DNA of 50,411 nt from Planctomycetota bacterium (lineage in GTDB: Bacteria; Planctomycetota; Phycisphaerae; Sedimentisphaerales; Anaerohalosphaeraceae): positions 1-50,411 of the forward strand of contig JAKPDO010000011.1 in assembly GCA_029552545.1 (NCBI GenBank), written 5' to 3'. The notes below the pieces were generated by a model. That model saw only the letters and a program-made list of their open reading frames with translations, made no database searches and was not told the origin of the DNA. The position numbers and the translations under genes are program-made. Each line of letters begins with the position of its first letter. Within the stretch, counting starts at the first letter, position 1. Shown in pieces: positions 49,301 through 50,411 of the stretch.

Positions 49301-50411
49301 AATGTGACGGAATCCGGATTGTACTGTCTGTATCTGCGGGCGTCCGCGATTGGGAACAATATTCCGGTAACCGTGAAGCTGGACAATGCGGTTCTGGGGA
49401 CGATTTCGGTCAACAGCACGGGCTCTCCGGATACGTTTGGGACATTTATGCTGAATGATTTGCCGCTGGAAGCGGGGGCCTGGCGAGTGCTGGAACTGAG
49501 TTTTCCGTCGGCCGGTCTTGAGGTTAATTGGGCGGAGATTCGCAAGCAGCCGTCGCCGTGGAACGGAACGGCGGCGGTTTTGCCGGGTCGGGTGGAGTTA
49601 GAGAACTTTGACTTTGGCGGCCCCGGATATGCTTATGCGGATACAACGGTCGGCAATTCGGGTGGAGCATATCGAATATATGAGTCGGTGGATATTGCTT
49701 CGATTACGGACAGTGTCGCCGGTTATGCGGTGGATTCGATTGAAACCGGTGAATGGCTCACTTATACCGTCAGCAGCAGTGCGGCCGTGAAGGATTTGTA
49801 TGTACGATTGGCCTCGATTCAGAGCGGCGGGCAGATTCGGGTCTGGCTGGATGAGGCCCTCCTGGCAACGGTGGATGTGCCGAATACCGGTTCCCTGGAT
49901 ACCTGGCAGAATGTGGTTGTGCCGTCCGTTGCTCTGCCGCAAAAGACAAATGCAATTTTGAAACTGGAGTTTACGGGGAGCGGTTATCGGGTAAACTGGA
50001 TAGACTTCCAAAGCCGGCTTCCGTATCAGGGGGCTCCGACGGTTCTGCCGGGGATTGTTCAGTTTGAGGATTTTGACATCGGCGGGCAGGGGATTTCGTA
50101 TTTTGACACCACCGGCGGCAACAGTTACGGGACCTACCGGACGGATGTGGATGTGGACATTCTGGCTATCTCGGACGGCGGGGCGGGGTACGGGGTGTAT
50201 ATGACGACGGGCGAGTGGATGGAATATACCTGTTCGGCTCAGGCGGGGCTGTATGACCTTCGGGTTCGGTACACCACCAATTATGCGGTACAGTCGATGC
50301 AGCTGCTGGACGGGGGGACGGGACAGGTTTTGGCGAGTTTTCCGCTGGCGCGGACGGGGGGCTGGAGTGCCTGGCAGGATGCGGTGATTGAGGGGGTGTA
50401 TCTGCCGGGGG
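46325..50411 (+). CDS. Very large secreted GH128 beta-1,3-glucanase-like protein with LamG and at least three CBM6 domains (runs off the window)
   Basis: The frame is open from the ATG at 46325 (after GGGGAATT) to the window end, more than 1,360 codons. A signal peptide (1-18) is followed by an adhesin-like module at 19-279, shared with the PEP-CTERM gene at 41932. A second beta-rich stretch runs to about 420. A GH128-type catalytic domain spans about 425-690: the predicted acid/base is E537 in LAFNEPDKTD and the nucleophile E628 in LWITEFNNGCNW, with VDFVAVHYYKNNW between. LamG follows at about 705-912, then CBM6-type domains at about 925-1078, 1083-1232 and from 1238 on (PGRIEAEQYDLG, PGRVELENFDFGG, PGIVQFEDFDIGG). 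GH128 enzymes cleave beta-1,3-glucans such as laminarin. The gene has its own promoter. The C-terminus is unseen. Confidence 0.88.
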   Translation, partial: MKKIILLAAVFWTVPVFSATITLVAGDAIGQSSFNSGLNWSNGQPPSAGNDYVVSIAQLRTPPDGGSYVFGGNSLTINTGGILMYKGTGSTGSITVNNLIGNGGTIIDHRNGAADVCNLYGNIHIAADSMMYAKQGPVNVYAAVSGSAKITNPGSDGDGRTLTFYSSANTFTGSIVNNGRFVLADNAVLNFVIGANGVCNSISGTGAQTVLNGDFNFDLSGAGTNAGDSWTIVSASNRTFGSTFTVIGFTNKGGGVWEKSANGVTYQFDQSSGMLTVLPSEIYIDNSIQTYGALSNATVYMTGTSELHLTGSSSPLTNSTVHLNSSDAWLFFDSLKPSAVNTSTYLNQIKVNGAAAVLNTNIRIVEYEEGTVVIPHSTTYQALQVFSNVNFTGSSVNLGNYTYYRSTQLGAMNNNIRSFRLKRGYMATFAANDDGTGPSRVYVAKDADLWIGVMPADLESDVSFVRVFPWRWPSKKGWCGSASDAAMVNCTWRYDWDNVATSTLDMEYVPMRHNANWNSYSNINSKQNSTHVLAFNEPDKTDQANMTVQQVIDAWPNLTASGLRLGSPAPSDGGLSWLYDFIDQADALGLRVDFVAVHYYKNNWTADQLESWLRGIHQRTGRPLWITEFNNGCNWTTPHPTYEENAAKIEELTTRMASLPYVERYAIYQWCTNREMIVDGALTPAGVVYSNHLPPMANSLDINFECIGYYRLDEQTGTTAGDLSGKGRNGTLMGGLNFASNSVSGVLGRALQFDGTDDHIQLPSGFYEFDNGFSASFWTYPTAVKNYARFVDLGSGPNADNIIVGRYGTTNDLFVQVFNGSAGGTAVRATNALELNVWQHFVVSISKRSSDNVKIYKNGQLILTATTSIPQSATRTANYVGRSNWTVDAYYQGLLDDVRIYDYAVTTSEAAALYASGGSRPYSSQPSVIPGRIEAEQYDLGQSGAAYYDTTVGNSGGAFRTDGDVDIRSISDYGSGFAVTNIAAGEWLRYTVNVTESGLYCLYLRASAIGNNIPVTVKLDNAVLGTISVNSTGSPDTFGTFMLNDLPLEAGAWRVLELSFPSAGLEVNWAEIRKQPSPWNGTAAVLPGRVELENFDFGGPGYAYADTTVGNSGGAYRIYESVDIASITDSVAGYAVDSIETGEWLTYTVSSSAAVKDLYVRLASIQSGGQIRVWLDEALLATVDVPNTGSLDTWQNVVVPSVALPQKTNAILKLEFTGSGYRVNWIDFQSRLPYQGAPTVLPGIVQFEDFDIGGQGISYFDTTGGNSYGTYRTDVDVDILAISDGGAGYGVYMTTGEWMEYTCSAQAGLYDLRVRYTTNYAVQSMQLLDGGTGQVLASFPLARTGGWSAWQDAVIEGVYLPG
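46379..47161 (+). repeat. Duplicated adhesin-like module, copy B (partner at 41986-42768)
   Basis: Gap-free counterpart of the module at 41986-42768, here fused to a GH128 enzyme instead of a PEP-CTERM tail. Confidence 0.8.

Noticed and set aside
1..50411. CRISPR arrays, insertion sequences, phage genes or attachment sites at the tRNA genes
   Set aside because: I saw no regularly spaced short repeats, transposase or integrase genes, and no duplicated tRNA 3' ends in the window.

Overview
The window reads as chromosomal DNA of a Planctomycetota bacterium, most likely class Phycisphaerae (Sedimentisphaerales-like). The signs are: many large secreted modular proteins built from LamG, Ig-like, PA14 and CBM6 modules; C-terminal dockerin-like repeats with a Trp-Leu ending; PEP-CTERM tails; pseudopilins with a very hydrophobic type IV prepilin-like N-terminus; and ECF sigma factors translationally coupled to FecR-type anti-sigma proteins. 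This taxonomic call is inference from architecture; no rRNA is present.

Layout. (1) 1-6216: the end of an exopolysaccharide locus, with a tyrosine-kinase tail, a hexapeptide/sugar-transferase fusion and a giant TPR protein. (2) 6310-7294: a monocistronic PEP-CTERM gene with a near-consensus promoter, long leader and perfect terminator. (3) 7658-17670: sigma factor and FecR-NPCBM anti-sigma protein, two tandem DNRLRE/Ig/LamG/dockerin-like paralogues, then a PL11 rhamnogalacturonan lyase with PA14 and dockerin-like modules. (4) 20950-17803, minus strand: a polysaccharide-export lipoprotein, an unknown membrane protein and a beta-helix protein with four dockerin-like repeats. (5) 21070-22992: tRNA-Ser(GCT), queE, a DUF3826-like gene and tRNA-Leu(GAG). 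(6) 30962-23147, minus strand: a four-gene glycan operon (serine hydrolase, sodium/solute symporter, clan GH-A hydrolase, GH130 phosphorylase), divergent from a LacI-family regulator. The intergenic region holds three copies of one palindrome. (7) 31341-38514: the LacI gene, a double-LamG protein, a pseudopilin, a clan GH-A hydrolase and a PEP-CTERM protein. (8) 38695-50411: a second sigma/FecR pair, this time FecR-LamG, then a pseudopilin, two PEP-CTERM proteins, a frameshifted Ig/LamG/dockerin-like gene, and a very large GH128-LamG-CBM6 protein that runs off the window.

The genes fit a polysaccharide-scavenging lifestyle. Secreted enzymes for pectin (PL11), beta-1,3-glucan (GH128) and probably beta-mannosides (GH-A plus GH130) sit beside a symporter, surface-anchoring tails, pseudopilins and two kinds of control. 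One control is a LacI-type repressor. The other is membrane-bound anti-sigma proteins whose outer part is a carbohydrate-binding-type fold. The most interesting ideas are the lectin-tipped sigma/anti-sigma units, the exchange of identical N-terminal modules between PEP-CTERM and dockerin-like or enzyme tails, and the LacI operators with a TpA centre matched by an altered hinge helix.
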